Assembly (NCBI GenBank): GCA_029834535.1
Contig: JAQMWT010000389.1
Location: 62,001 to 126,000 of the forward strand
Source of the DNA: Chrysophaeum taylorii
Taxonomy: Eukaryota > Sar > Pelagophyceae > Pelagomonadales > Pelagomonadaceae
Length of the DNA stretch: 64,000 bases
Direction: 5' to 3'
The notes under the pieces were generated by a model. The model was not told where the DNA came from. It made no database searches and saw only the letters and a program-made list of their open reading frames with translations. The translations under genes and the position numbers were made by a program. Shown piece by piece: positions 21,077 to 32,600 of the stretch (positions within the stretch are counted from its first letter, which is position 1; every line of letters begins with the position of its first letter).

Positions 21077-23887
21077 TCGAGGCCGCGCAGCATCAACTCG
21101 TGGCGGATTCGTCGAGCTCGAGCACCTTCGACGATAAGCTCTCAAAGCGCCGGCCACTGGCGTCGCCCTCTGTCATAGACGATTTCCGCGATCGAGTTGT
21201 TTTCCAGCTCAGCGTACGGCACCCCCAAGTCGAACGGCATCAGAGCGTTCGCCAAGCTGTCGTGGAGATCCCGAGCGAACTGAAGATCAGCAAGTGTGCA
21301 TTGGTGACGTCCGTGTCGAGCTCCTCCTTCTGCTTCTCCTAATCGCGCGTCGCCGCCGTCTCCTCAGGCTTCTCCTGCTTCTCCTCCTCCGAATTTTAAC
21401 TTTTTTTCTGGAAGAAGAGAAACGTTGCAATGTCTATGACTTTGGAAGAACAATCTCATACCGAGAGATCTCGTGTTGTGCGACGGGCGTGGTACGCTAG
21501 AGCGACCGTTGGGCTTACAACAGCTTTCGGGGAGCCTTATCGTGGGATCAGGACACGGCTCGTCGCCCGTTCCGACCAGGTCTCGGACCTCAGCAGTGTC
21601 GCAGAGCAGCAGCATCGGTGTGGTCGGTAGGGCGCCTTGGACTGGGTGCCTCGGCAAGCACCCTGATCGATCGAGTGTCTCGTAGCAGAGCAGGATCAGC
21701 GAATAGTGCACACGATACTCCAGCATACCATAAGGTAGTTTCGTAAGTTAATGCCTACGCCGCGCAGGACTTTGAGCACTCGGTTTTATGCTCTCTGGCG
21801 CCAAAGCCTCGATATGTTATGTTGCAAAGGGACCTCGACTGCATCGAAGTGCGTGATGCGTCGAAGGTGTACGCTGCGTGTGTGTAGGAGCCGAGGCCAG
21901 CCAAGTTGAACGTCGAGCGAACTCTGACGACCATCAGAATATTATGACGGTATGTGTCAGCCAGATACTCCGGGGCCCCAGCGCCTGACCCCAACAATCG
22001 AGACGCTGCTGCCGACGGACAGAAAATGGGAAATTTCTCGACTACGGTGACGTTCTCTTTGATCACCAAGTTGAATGTCGACGTCACAGAGGACACGGGC
22101 GCCGAGCGCTACTCGAACAAACCACGCTGCGTCGTCGTCGAGTTGACGAAGAAGAAGAAGAAGAAGAAGAATCCGTCGCAGACGGCTCGTTTTGCGGCAT
22201 CCAAAAGTTGCCAGAAGAACCACCTGTTGATTGACCGACCGACCACGCGATCAAAGCTAAGAAGGAAGAAAGGCGGGCGCTGCACCGGTTTCTGAAGAAG
22301 TGTCCATTCGAAGGGCCTCGTTCTCGTCGAAACAGGGGCAGAATCTGCAATTGCAGTCGAGAGTTAGACGGCGAAATTATGGCGCCACGGCGTGCGAAGA
22401 CTGTCGTCAAGGCGTGGTCTTGAATTCGCAGCTCCGATGCCACGAAAAGGTTGCAGAACTTTGGCGAGGGAGCGATGATTGCACCTTCTGTCTCGACCTC
22501 CCGTGCAGTCATCGCTGTCCGTGGATTCTCGAGTCCGCACGTCCATCCCGAATCGTCGTCGTCGTCGTCGTCGGAGCAACCTTCTTCTTCTTCTTCTTCT
22601 TCATGGCGCCGTCGTCGAAAGTTCCTAGAACAACAACCGAACCTAGCTACTGTCACAAAAATTTGTGGTAAAAAAAAAAAGTGCAGAATGACCCAAAATA
22701 TTATTCCGATTATACGTTGGTATCGAGGAGATAATAACTGCGTCCGTCTCGACAGACGAAATGGTGTTGCGTTTTAAACGGAAGCTGCGCACCTTATAGT
22801 GCCGAGGCAAGTATCGACAAACAGGATCCACACCGCACCACCCAAGTGAAAGGCCGTTTTGCGAAAGAGCCTCCTGCCATTTTGCTCAGCATTAATTGTT
22901 GTGGACACCACGCACATTCAGAGTTGAGCGCGTCCCCTGTGCGACCGATCCAATCCAGAAAGACGCGAACCCACTGCAAGCGGGACCAAGCCAAGAAGTG
23001 CTTAAGACCAACAAAATCACGTCCGCGAGAAGGAAGGATCTGAATACCACCGACAAGATCCAGCGTCGTCGGCTTAATAATCCACCGTTTAAAAACCCAC
23101 CTGGTCGAGATCGAGCAGACGCGCGCCGGGCTACGTCGGTTGGTCGGTCCAAGTTCGTCATGCAGCCAGTCGCCGTCACGCGCGGCAGCGGGCAACGTCG
23201 ATCGATTCAAATTCGTCGCGCGCTCGCCGCCAGACGGCAAGACGGCCAAGGTCGACCTGCTCTCTTGTCAAAAGTGGGCGGGAAGGCGGGCTCAGCTGTG
23301 TACTACAAGTCCAAGATTGAGGCATCTCATGCGGCAGTGCGAGCGCCGCGCAAGGAGAGGTCGGAATTAATCCTGGAGGTGATCGCTGAGTGACGTGTCC
23401 TGCGTTCGGATCATCACAGCCACGGCTCGTTGTCGGATCTCCTGGGCAGACGCAAAGCCCCGGAGGCTGCCTGCGCCGAAGATGCCGAGGCGCCGGCGCG
23501 CTGAGGCCCGCGCCCACGAGCTCGCCGACGAGGACGAGGACTTGGGCTCATGGCCCGCTTGGATGAGAGGCACGACCGCAAAATTATGCGAGGACCTAGC
23601 GATCTAATTTTTTCATAGAGGCCATCGATGCCAGCTGTCATCAGGTACTACGACGCCTGTGGTGGTGGCTTGAAGAAAAAGAAGAAGGCCCGCGTAACGA
23701 TGAGTGAAGCGGCTGTGCCGGCGAAGATGACGGGCCTAGGTCGACCACCATCTTGACTTTGAAAATTCGCTTGTCGGCCTCCTCCTGCCAGAGCCCCAGG
23801 TCGAAAAAAAATCTCGTCCAGCTCGGTGTGTACTATCACCATGCCGTACGGGTGTCGTGTGCAATAAGAAATCTGCTCCTGTGGTAC
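21077..23887. other. No intact gene; coding remnants and triplet tracts
   Basis: GAA tracts (about 22150-22170) and CTT tracts (about 22583-22603) are present. Coding-like fragments on the plus strand occur at about 23040-23390 and 23460-23640 but are frameshifted and have no recognised domain. This may be part of the same decayed landscape as 17.9-20.9 kb. Confidence 0.4.
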
Positions 23888-23983
23888 TGTTACGAATGGT
23901 ATGAGGCGTTAGACTAGCGATAAGAGAAAGACGTAAGGATACTGGATACGTGGTGCAGGGGTAAGTGTCATAGCTTCCTCACA
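23888..23983 (-). repeat. 3' LTR of copia A (96 bp)
   Basis: Identical to the block at 28474-28569. On the element strand it runs TGTGAGGAAGC...TTCGTAACA. It differs slightly from the LTRs of element B (GAGG versus GAAG near the start). Confidence 0.92.
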
Positions 23984-24085
23984 CAGGTGCTGGAAAAGAA
24001 GGAAAAGGAAAAAGAGGGCAAGTGAGGTCCTCACACAGGTGCTGGAAAAGAATAAAGAAAAAGGAAAAAGGGGTAAGTGAGACGC

Positions 24086-26750
24086 TCACAGAGGAGAAGC
24101 TTTGAGGAAGACGTCACAGAGGCATTGTGGCAAGAAAACAGCAGAGATCAGGGCGAAGATCACGAAGTGAGGTAAAGAGCGCGAAGCCGGAGGAAGGAAG
24201 GAGCTTCCGTACTGCGGGTGAAAATGTCGCGAAGACAAACACAAAAGTTTGAGAAACCAAGAGAGCTCAGCAGTAGCAGCGTAAAGAGCAAGCAATTCAG
24301 CTTCAAAAGAAGAACGAGCAAGTAAGTACTGCGAGCGGGAGCAGTAGGCTATCATAGAGCCCGAAAGGAGAAAGCAAAAACCAGTTGTAGAGTGGCGGTC
24401 ATCAGGGTCGTCGGCCCAGCTGGAGTCGGAATAACCACAGAGATGAAGGGTAGAATCGCGACCAAGAATAAGGGCAAGATCCTGAGTACCGTTGAGATAA
24501 CGCAGAGTGTGGGATAAAGCGTGCCAGTGGGGTTTACCAGGATTGTGGGAAAAACGCGCACACTGATTGACGGACCAAGTGATATCAGGACGAGTCATGA
24601 TGGAGATGAAGAGGACACAGCCAACAATACGGCGAAAAGGGATGCGTGCCATGAAGATGTGATCTGGAGAACCAGGAGCCGGACAATCAGCCGCAGAAAG
24701 ATGAAGACCTTTGGGAGCGGGAGTGAGTTCGGGTTTACTGTTGATGAAGCGATGTTCGGTAAGGATTTCACGGATAGCATGGGATTGGTCAAGAGTGAGG
24801 GTTCTCCGAGGGCGATCACGCGTAATGCGAAGACCAACGTAAGAGGTGAGCTCGAGTTCATTGACGTCAGTGAAAGCGCGGAAACGGAGGAAAAAGGCTT
24901 GGTAATGGCCAATGCAATGAGGAGGGTGCGCCACAAGAAGATCATCGACGACCAAAACGAGACGGAGGACCACGGTAGAATTGAGGACGAGCTTGTAATG
25001 GCAAGTGTCACCAGATCCGTGGACGAAGCCACAATCATTGAGAAGGAAGCGTTCCAAATAAAGCCACCAATTGCGACAAGCTTGTGTGCAACCATACCAA
25101 GAGCGACGGAGCTTGTAAACGATTTTGGAACCATCGGTGGGTTGGCGAGGAGCATAGCCTTCGGGTAGCCAGACATAGATGTCTTCGTCAATGGGAGCTT
25201 GAATAAAAGCGGAGCTAACATCCAACTTGTGCAAATCCCAGTCATGAACAGCGACAAAGGTTAGAAAGAAACGGACCGTGACAATGTTGGCAACCGGTGA
25301 GTAGGTGTCATGATAATCAATGCCGTGAACCTGGGTGTAACCGCGGACGACAAGGCGAGCCTTGTACGATTTGAAGCGGCCAGAGTCATACTTCTTGCGG
25401 AGGATCCACTTGAGGGTACAAATGTTGCCAGAAAACGTCGAAGGAAGGCGCATAACATCCCAGCAACCAAGCTGACCAAGAGAGCTGTATTCTTTAGCGA
25501 TGGCTTGCAACCAGCCAGGACGCTCAGGATTGGTCGGAGCTAAAGCTTCACGTAGATGGGCGGAAGTAATAGTGCGTTCGTCAAGGTCGGAATATTGCGA
25601 CAGTTCTTCGGAAGCAGAGTAATAAACGTGTGCATGAGGATCAACAAGGGTGTTAGCTAAACAAAGGGGAAGGAAGACATAATGAACTAACAAACGAAAG
25701 CTAACAGAAAAGACATACAAAGAGTGACAGGGGGAAACAGAAGCGACAGAGGAAACAGAATGGCCCGTATCAACATCAGAATGGCCCGTATCAACAGTGT
25801 GACAGGATGAAACAGAATGGCCCGTAAAAAAGTTTGTTGGTTGTTGTAACGCGCGTTGGTCGACTTTGCGCGGTCGGCCCCGTTTGGCACGACGTAATGG
25901 TGCACGTTTCGTATTGGCCGGTAACAGTGTAGGCAGTGACGTTTCTGGGGTGATCAGTCCCGATAAGGCCGGCTCCGGAGCATCAAAAAAAGAAGATATT
26001 GGGGATACGGCCGAAGATAAACGAGGGTCGTAATAAAACAAGTCAGGAAAACGAGAATCCACTAGAGACGGAGGAAGGGGTTGAGTGGACAGTGACTTAC
26101 GCAGAGCGAAATTTTCGTCAAAAACAACATCAATCGAGGTGTGGATGACAGGACCTGTGGGGCGTTGAAGCAATATGCGATATCCAGGGCCTGCAGAGGG
26201 ATACCCAATGAAGATACCGGTTATAGCTTTGGTAGGCCATTTGTCGCCAGTAAGAATTGCAGCAGGACAGCCCCAAACACGAAGAAAATCGACACGCGGG
26301 AGTGTTTCATGTAGCATTTCATATGGCGTCATATATCCAGGATTAGAGGCATTTGGCATACGCTCAGAGATGAAGTCAGCCGTTTCCATGGCCCAACGCC
26401 AAAAATCAGGTCGACGGTGCGCATGTACCAAAAAGAGTGCGAGTAATATCCGCGGTTGCGCGATGAGAGCGTTCCACAACACCGGAAAAAGCGTGAGCCT
26501 GTGAAGTTTTGGACTGTGCTGCCGGAGCGCGCCGAAGCGCAATATTGTTGCTCAGACAGAAGGTTTCGAATTGGCCCATAAGAGAGCGGTCACGATCGGT
26601 GTAGATGAGGGCAATGCGATATCCGAACGAATAGCGAACCACGGTAGACAGAAAAAGTTCGAGTTGACGAGCGTTCGTAAGGGCATCGTGTCGTGGAGCA
26701 AAGTAACGCGTGCGGCGGCGCGTATGATCATCGACAAACGTGAGCTTCAT
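24086..26750 (-). pseudogene. pol fragment of copia A: integrase core, RT, truncated RNase H
   Basis: The integrase core is open from 26750 to about 26435. It then shifts frame because a T4 run in element B is T5 here (26430-26434). From there to 24086 the frame encodes the integrase C-terminal region (GIFIGYPSAGPGYR), a linker and reverse transcriptase with LDVSSAF and VVDDLL. It ends in an incomplete RNase H: about 190 bp present in B (corresponding to about 33580-33770) are missing near 24235, and the reading frame runs into unrelated residues. The linker holds only two or three of the VDTGH-type repeats that B has in eleven copies. Confidence 0.85.
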
Positions 26751-27064
26751 GGGCCAACGTTGGAGGAGCTAGCGGTGAGCTTCGTTCGTCATACTCGAAC
26801 AGACTCCGGTAGAAGTTGGCGACAGTGGCAAAACAGTTGTGGCATGTAAGAACGTTGCAGATAGCTTGCAGATAGCGTCGCGGGTGCTGAGCACGGAATT
26901 CACGTCGATAGCAAAACCGAATTTTAAAGGTCAGAAAAGCGGCGAAAAAGTGCGTGAAGGAGAACCACAAATCACACAGCAAAGAAGCGTCTGTCCAGGA
27001 TCCCGAAGATGAGCGATCCCACCACATAGGAAGCACGAAAACAAAACCGACAAGCACAACGAGG

Positions 27065-27315
27065 AGTGGATCAACGAATAGCTGAAAATGCACAACGGGG
27101 AGTGGAGCAACGAATAGGCAAAATACAGAACGAGGAGGGGAGCAACGACGAGGTGAAAAGACAGAACGAGGAGAGGAGCAACGACGAGGGGAAAATACAG
27201 AACGAGGGGTGGAGCAACGAATAGCGGAAAATACAGAACGAGGGGTTGAGCAACGAATAGCGGAAAATACAGAACGAGGGGTTGAGCAACGAATAGCGGA
27301 AAATACAGAACGAGG
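27065..27315 (-). repeat. 36-bp minisatellite inside copia A
   Basis: About seven units of a 36-bp (12-codon) repeat with the core GAGCAACGAATAGCGGAAAA run in tandem. Element C has the same repeat with about five units (53115-53290). Element B has none. The last units are identical, indicating recent expansion. Confidence 0.85.
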
Positions 27316-27986
27316 CGCCTGTGCAATGGGAGCTAAAAACAAAAACGAGGGGCTTCCGTGGGATGGGGTTGTTGATGTGCTTGCATCAGCTTGGAAGAGT
27401 CTGGTGGCTGACGACGCGGCGGATAGCGCGGCGGAAGTGGTTGTGCATGCCATCGAAATTGGTTGTTGTCGAACTTCTCAAGGGTACAACCACATTCATC
27501 GGTACGAAACGCCAGACGATAAAACAAAGCCAGTAAGGCTTGAAGCACGATGCACGTAGTCAAATGCGAGGACACACTCGAGGGTGCGTCGGATCAGGTA
27601 CAATGTCGAGCAACTTGAACTCCGGTGATAGGTAAAATGCCGAGCAACTTGAACGCCGGTGATAGGTACAATGCCGAGCAACTTGTATACTCCGATGATG
27701 AACTTGTTGAGGAAGTTCGCTACGCGATCCCCACGGCGTGAAGTTCATGTCGCGGTTTTCATGGATATCAACGTTGTTGCTTGACGCGAAATTCGCCTTC
27801 AGAGCAGCGAGATGCTTCTGCAGAGCAGCGAGATGCTTGTCCATGGATCGTTGGTCGAGATAATGTGATCGCCGGTGGAGATGATCATGTTCGCGAGACG
27901 ACGTGGCCAGTGGTGGAAAAGATGTCGCGCACCGCTGAAGGCATCAAGTTTGTGCGAAAGCTTGCTAGCTTGAATTTCGATCGAGG

Positions 27987-28376
27987 ACATGATAGACGTT
28001 ACCCTGATCGCCGACTGCGGTTGCGATGGAGGACGGTGCCTCATGAATCCTGAGCCTTGCGAGGGCATCCGCCCTCCCGGCGTAGGTTGGCACCTATTCG
28101 CCTCCCGGGCGGGCCGGTTGGCAGCCGGAACGTTCGCAGTGGGACGGGGTATGGCCGGGGGGCGAAGACGGAAGGTTATCGACGAGTTGGTTGTCAGTCA
28201 TATCGCGGTCTCCTCGTCGCATGGCGACAAGCTTGATGGTCACTCTCCGCCGACCGACCTTTCGGCGCTCCTCGTCTACAGGCCCGTGATTCCGGACTGG
28301 CTCCTGTCGGTCCGGCCTGGCTCCCATGCTCGGGAGAGGTCTGAAGTTAGTTAGTTAGTTAGTTACATGATAGACG
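27987..28376 (+). repeat. SINE-like insertion, copy 2, with 12-bp target duplication
   Basis: The element itself spans 27999-28364 (366 bp) and is flanked by ACATGATAGACG on both sides (27987-27998 and 28365-28376). The uninterrupted target is seen in element C (CGTCTATCATGTCCTCG near 51890), so the repeat inserted at the gag start codon of copia A. The element starts TTACCCTGATCG and ends in (TTAG)n. A 12-bp duplication plus a simple-repeat tail points to target-primed insertion by a LINE-type machinery. An open frame of about 120 codons crosses it, with no recognised domain. Confidence 0.85.
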
Positions 28377-28473
28377 ACAACGAACCGAACACGTCGCAAT
28401 GAACTGAAGCCGAGGAGGAGTCGCCGTTATCCGTGAAGTCAAGCAGTCGTTCGACCGCCGACACCTGGTACCA

Positions 28474-28569
28474 TGTTACGAATGGTATGAGGCGTTAGAC
28501 TAGCGATAAGAGAAAGACGTAAGGATACTGGATACGTGGTGCAGGGGTAAGTGTCATAGCTTCCTCACA
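28474..28569 (-). repeat. 5' LTR of copia A (96 bp)
   Basis: Identical to 23888-23983. Directly inside it, on the element strand, TGGTACCAGG sits where the tRNA primer-binding site is expected. Only 23 bp separate this LTR from the 5' LTR of element B in the opposite orientation. Confidence 0.92.
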
Positions 28570-28592
28570 GGTATCCTAACTACTAATCGACA

Positions 28593-28688
28593 TGTGAAGA
28601 AGCTATGACACTTACCCCTGCACCACGTATCCAGTATCCTTACGTCTTTCTCTTATCGCTAGTCTAACGCCTCATACCATTCGTAACA
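28593..28688 (+). repeat. 5' LTR of copia B (96 bp)
   Basis: Runs TGTGAAGAAGC to TTCGTAACA and is identical to the 3' LTR at 34039-34134. Transcription of the element should start within it, although no TATA box is evident in so short an LTR. Confidence 0.95.
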
Positions 28689-28700
28689 TGGTAGCAGCTG
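28689..28700 (+). promoter_or_regulatory. Putative tRNA primer-binding site of copia B
   Basis: TGGTAGCAGCTG directly follows the 5' LTR. Its first nine bases match the complement of the 3' end of many initiator Met tRNAs (TGGTAGCAG). Elements A and C have TGGTACCAG and TGGCAGCAG at the same place. Confidence 0.6.
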
Positions 28701-28799
28701 GTGTCCGTCACGGTCGCACGACCGCTTGACTTCCCGGACAACAGCGACTCCTCCTCGGCTTCAGTTCATTGCTACGTGTTCGGTTCGTTATCGTTTATC

Positions 28800-29621
28800 A
28801 TGTCCTCGATCGAAATTAAGGATAGCAAGCTTTCGCAAAAACTCGATGCTTTCAGTGGTGAGCGACATCTTTTTCACCCTTGGGCCCGGCGCTTGGAAAA
28901 CATGATCATTTCCACCGGTGATCGCATTATCTTGACCACTGACACTTGGACTAGCATTTCCGCTTCTGGCTGCTCTGAAGAAGAATTTGGTCTCAAGCAG
29001 CAACGCTGGTACAGTGCACTCTTCATGGCACTACCAATGCATGATACTGATCGTGCGGATATCCGTGAAAACCGCGATATGAACTTCACGCGGCTTTACA
29101 AACGCATTACTGATGTTTACATGGGTCATGGAGATCGTGTCGCTCAGTCTGCAATTGCTTCATTGCATTCCTTGGTGTGCAATAACATCGATGAACTTGA
29201 GTCCTTTCTTAACAAGTTCATCACTGGTGTTCAAGTTGCTCGGCATCATCAAGATTTCCCTGACTCAACTGCATTGCAGCTGCTCCAAACGAAAATCCCC
29301 GACTCGCTCTTGTCTAAAGATCTCATTGCACTTGATCCTAAATTGCGCACATATGATGGTTTCGTTGATCGCCTCCACAGTAAAGTTTTTGATTATCTTC
29401 AGACCAAGTCTATGCACGTCCATGCTACGTTCCGTGAAAGTCCCCATCATCGTGAACGCTCCAACTTTTATGGTCGCCATCCTTCTGAAAAGTATTTTCA
29501 TCGCTTCAATGCTTTGCGCTCTCAACAACGTTCTAGCCCACGCCCCTCTTTTCGATCATCATTCCGTCACCCACCTTCATCTTCACGTGGTTCTTCATCG
29601 CAAGCGCCAACGCCATACTGA
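28800..29621 (+). CDS. gag: Copia B Gag protein
   Basis: This 273-residue protein starts at the ATG at 28800 (the sequence upstream offers only GTG). It has the helical copia-type Gag core (UBN2-like region with a WARRLENM start and a DELESFLNKF segment) and ends in a basic, Ser/Arg-rich tail. The frame stops at 29621. The CCHC zinc knuckle that normally ends copia Gag (CHFCGIPGHHQNDC) lies just downstream in the pol frame. Gag forms the cytoplasmic virus-like particle in which reverse transcription occurs. The equivalent regions of A and C are rearranged. Confidence 0.8.
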   Translation: MSSIEIKDSKLSQKLDAFSGERHLFHPWARRLENMIISTGDRIILTTDTWTSISASGCSEEEFGLKQQRWYSALFMALPMHDTDRADIRENRDMNFTRLYKRITDVYMGHGDRVAQSAIASLHSLVCNNIDELESFLNKFITGVQVARHHQDFPDSTALQLLQTKIPDSLLSKDLIALDPKLRTYDGFVDRLHSKVFDYLQTKSMHVHATFRESPHHRERSNFYGRHPSEKYFHRFNALRSQQRSSPRPSFRSSFRHPPSSSRGSSSQAPTPY

Positions 29622-32600
29622 TCTTTGTCACTTTTGTGGTATTCCTGGCCATCACCAGAATGATTGTCATAAGCGTCAGCGCTATTTGCACTCACAAGCT
29701 ACCGCCCGCCCACGGCATCAACACCAATACCCACGTCGGTTGCATTCCCAATACCCACCTCGGTCCACTCCCCAATACCCACCTAGGCCCCATCCACCCT
29801 TCTACCAACACCATCTTTTCATCCCCAATCCACCCTTGCCGCCATCTCAATCCTCTCCGCCGCTTCTTGCGTTGCCACCCTCCACCACACCCTCTGTCCC
29901 GCCTTCCACCGCTGTCACCCTTCCTGACCCATCCCTTTCTGCACCCACCTACCCGTCCTACAATTTCCACCTTCTTTCCATCTCCCCCTCCATTCACCAA
30001 GTCCTTTCCTCCACCAACGCCCTTACCGCTCTGCTCACCGCTCGTGAGCGTGACTACCTTCACAGCACCAACCTTCGTCTCGTTGTCTATGATACCGGCG
30101 CCAACGTCAGCCTTTTTAATTCTCCCGCTGGCTTCACTGACCTGGACAACACTCAACAGCATTCCATCACTTCTGCTATCGGCACTGGCTCTGTTTCCGG
30201 TTCTGGCACTGCTCACTTAACGTTCCCTTCAATTGGTCCTCTTGACAATCGTGGTCTTCCTTCTCCTGCACCCACTCTCTCCGCCCCTCATGGTATACAT
30301 GTCGCGTTTCCGCATACCCTCATCTCTCCTGGCCTTGGTGACAAACGGATTCTTTCGGATCATTCCCTTGAACAAGTTGGTTACGATTGCCACACCATTC
30401 AGGCCGTTGATCCTGCTTATCCGCAACGTATTTTACGTCACCGCCAAACGCATCACGTTATTCCCCTGCTTCGTCGCTGTGGTCTTCTTTTGATCGTCTG
30501 TTGGATCGGCAATACGACCGCTGCGCCCTACACGGACTACGTTTCACCTTTTGTGGCATTTTCTTCTTCCCCTGTCCATGATCCTTGTGCGTTTCCCGCT
30601 GTGTCTCAACGCACTCAACTAACTTTCGATCTTTGGCATGCTCGTCTTGGTCATTATAATCCTGCCTATCTTCGGCGTTTGTCTTCTCTTGCTGTCGGCG
30701 CACCGTTTTTCCCGAGCTCCGCGTCGCTTTCTTTTTGTCCTGCTTGTGCTCTCGGTAAAATGCATGCTGCGCATGTTGGCCAACGTAAAGCTCATGCTTC
30801 CACTTCGTCTCCTTCCTCCGAGCCTTTGTCTCGTCCACGTGCCGTTGCGCCCTATCTTATTATCCACGCCGATCTCATGTTTGCTGGCGTCCCATCCTAC
30901 ATATATCACGATCGCGCGATCCTCACGTTTGTCGATGATCATACGCGCCGCCGCACGCGTTACTTTGCTCCACGACACGATGCCCTTACGAACGCTCGAC
31001 AACTCGAACTTTTTCTGTCTACCGTGGTTCGCCCATTCGGATATCGCGTTGCCCTCATCTACACCGATCGTGACCGCTCTCTTATGGGCCAATTCGAAAC
31101 CTTCTGTCTGGGCAACAATATTGCGCTTCGGCGCGCTCCGGCAGCACAGTCCAAAACTTCACAAGCTCACGCTTTTTCCGGTGTTGTGGAACGCTCTCAT
31201 CGTGCAACCGCGGATATTACTCGCACTCTTTTGGTACATGCGCACCGTCCACCTGATTTTTGGCGTTGGGCCATGGAAACGGCTGACTTCATCTCTGAGC
31301 GTATGCCAAATGCCTCTAATCCTGGATATATGACGCCATATGAAATGCTACATGAAACACTCCCGCGTGTCGATTTTCTTCGTGTTTGGGGCTGTCCTGC
31401 TGCAATTCTTACTGGCGACAAATGGCCTACCAAAGCTATAACCGGTATCTTCATTGGGTATCCCTCTGCAGGCCCTGGATATCGCATATTGCTTCATCGC
31501 CCCACAGGTCCTGTCATCCACACCTCGATTGATGTTGTTTTTGACGAAAATTTCGCTCTGCGTAAGTCACTGTCCACCCAACCCCTTCCTCCGTCTCTCG
31601 TAGATTCTCGTTTTCCTGACTTGTTTTATTACGACCCTCGTCTATCTTCGGCCGTCAACCCAATATCTTCTCTTTTTGATGCTCCGGAGCCGGCCTTATC
31701 GGGACTGATCACCCCACAAACGTCACTGCCTACAATGTTACCGGCCAATACGAAACGTGCACCATTACGTCGTGCCAAACGGGGCCGACCGCGCAAAGTC
31801 GACAAATCAACAAACTTTTTTACGGGCCATGTTTCATCCTGTTACAATGTTGATACGGGCCATTCTCATGTTGATACGGGCCATTCTGATGTTGATACGG
31901 GCCATTATGTTGATACGGGCCATTCTGATGTTGATACGGGCCATTATGTTGATACGGGCCATTCTGATGTTGATACGGGCCATTATGTTGATACGGGCCA
32001 TTATGTTGATACGGGCCATTCTGATGTTGATACGGGCCATTCTGATGTCGATACGGGCCATTCTGTTTCCTCTGTCGCTTCTGTTTCCCCCTGTCACTCT
32101 TTGTATGTCTCTTCTGTTAGCTTTCGTTTGTTAGTTCATTATGTCTTCCTTCCCCTTTGTTTAGCTAGCACCCTTGTTGATCCTCATGCACACGTTTATT
32201 ACTCTGCTTCCGAAGAAATGTCCCAGTATTCAGACCTTGACGAAACCACTATCACTTCCACCCATTTACGTGAAGCTTTAGCTCCGACCAATCCTGAGCG
32301 TCCTGGTTGGTTGCAAGCCATCGCTAAAGAATACAGCTCTCTTGGTCAACTTGGTTGTTGGGATGTGATTCGCCTCCCTCAGACTTTTTCTGGCAACATT
32401 TGTACCCTCAAGTGGATCCTCCGCAAGAAGTATGACTCTGGCCGCTTCAAATCGTACAAGGCTCGCCTTGTCGTCCGCGGTTACACCCAGGTTCACGGCA
32501 TTGATTATCATGACACCTACTCACCAGTTGCCAACATCGTCACGATCCGTTTCTTTCTGACCTTTGTCGCTGTTCGTGACTGGGATTTGCACAAGTTGGA

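Larger units (their letters stand above)
23888..28569 (-). mobile_element. Ty1/copia retrotransposon A (defective, mosaic)
   Basis: This 4.68-kb element lies on the minus strand and is bounded by two identical 96-bp LTRs (TG...CA). The flanks read GGTAC on the left and GGTAT on the right, a possible 5-bp target duplication with one mismatch. Its integrase-RT part closely follows element B, but its gag region and the segment before integrase follow element C, with the switch near 26750. It is defective: gag is rearranged and interrupted by a SINE-like insertion, integrase has a homopolymer frameshift, and the RNase H end is deleted. Identical LTRs mean it still transposed recently, so proteins must have come from another element. 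Confidence 0.92.

Noticed and set aside
27065-27315. CRISPR-like evenly spaced repeats
   Set aside because: The units are contiguous with no unique spacers, lie inside a retrotransposon of a eukaryote, and recur in element C.
31848-32066. CRISPR-like or binding-site array
   Set aside because: It is an in-frame tandem repeat within the Pol polyprotein.
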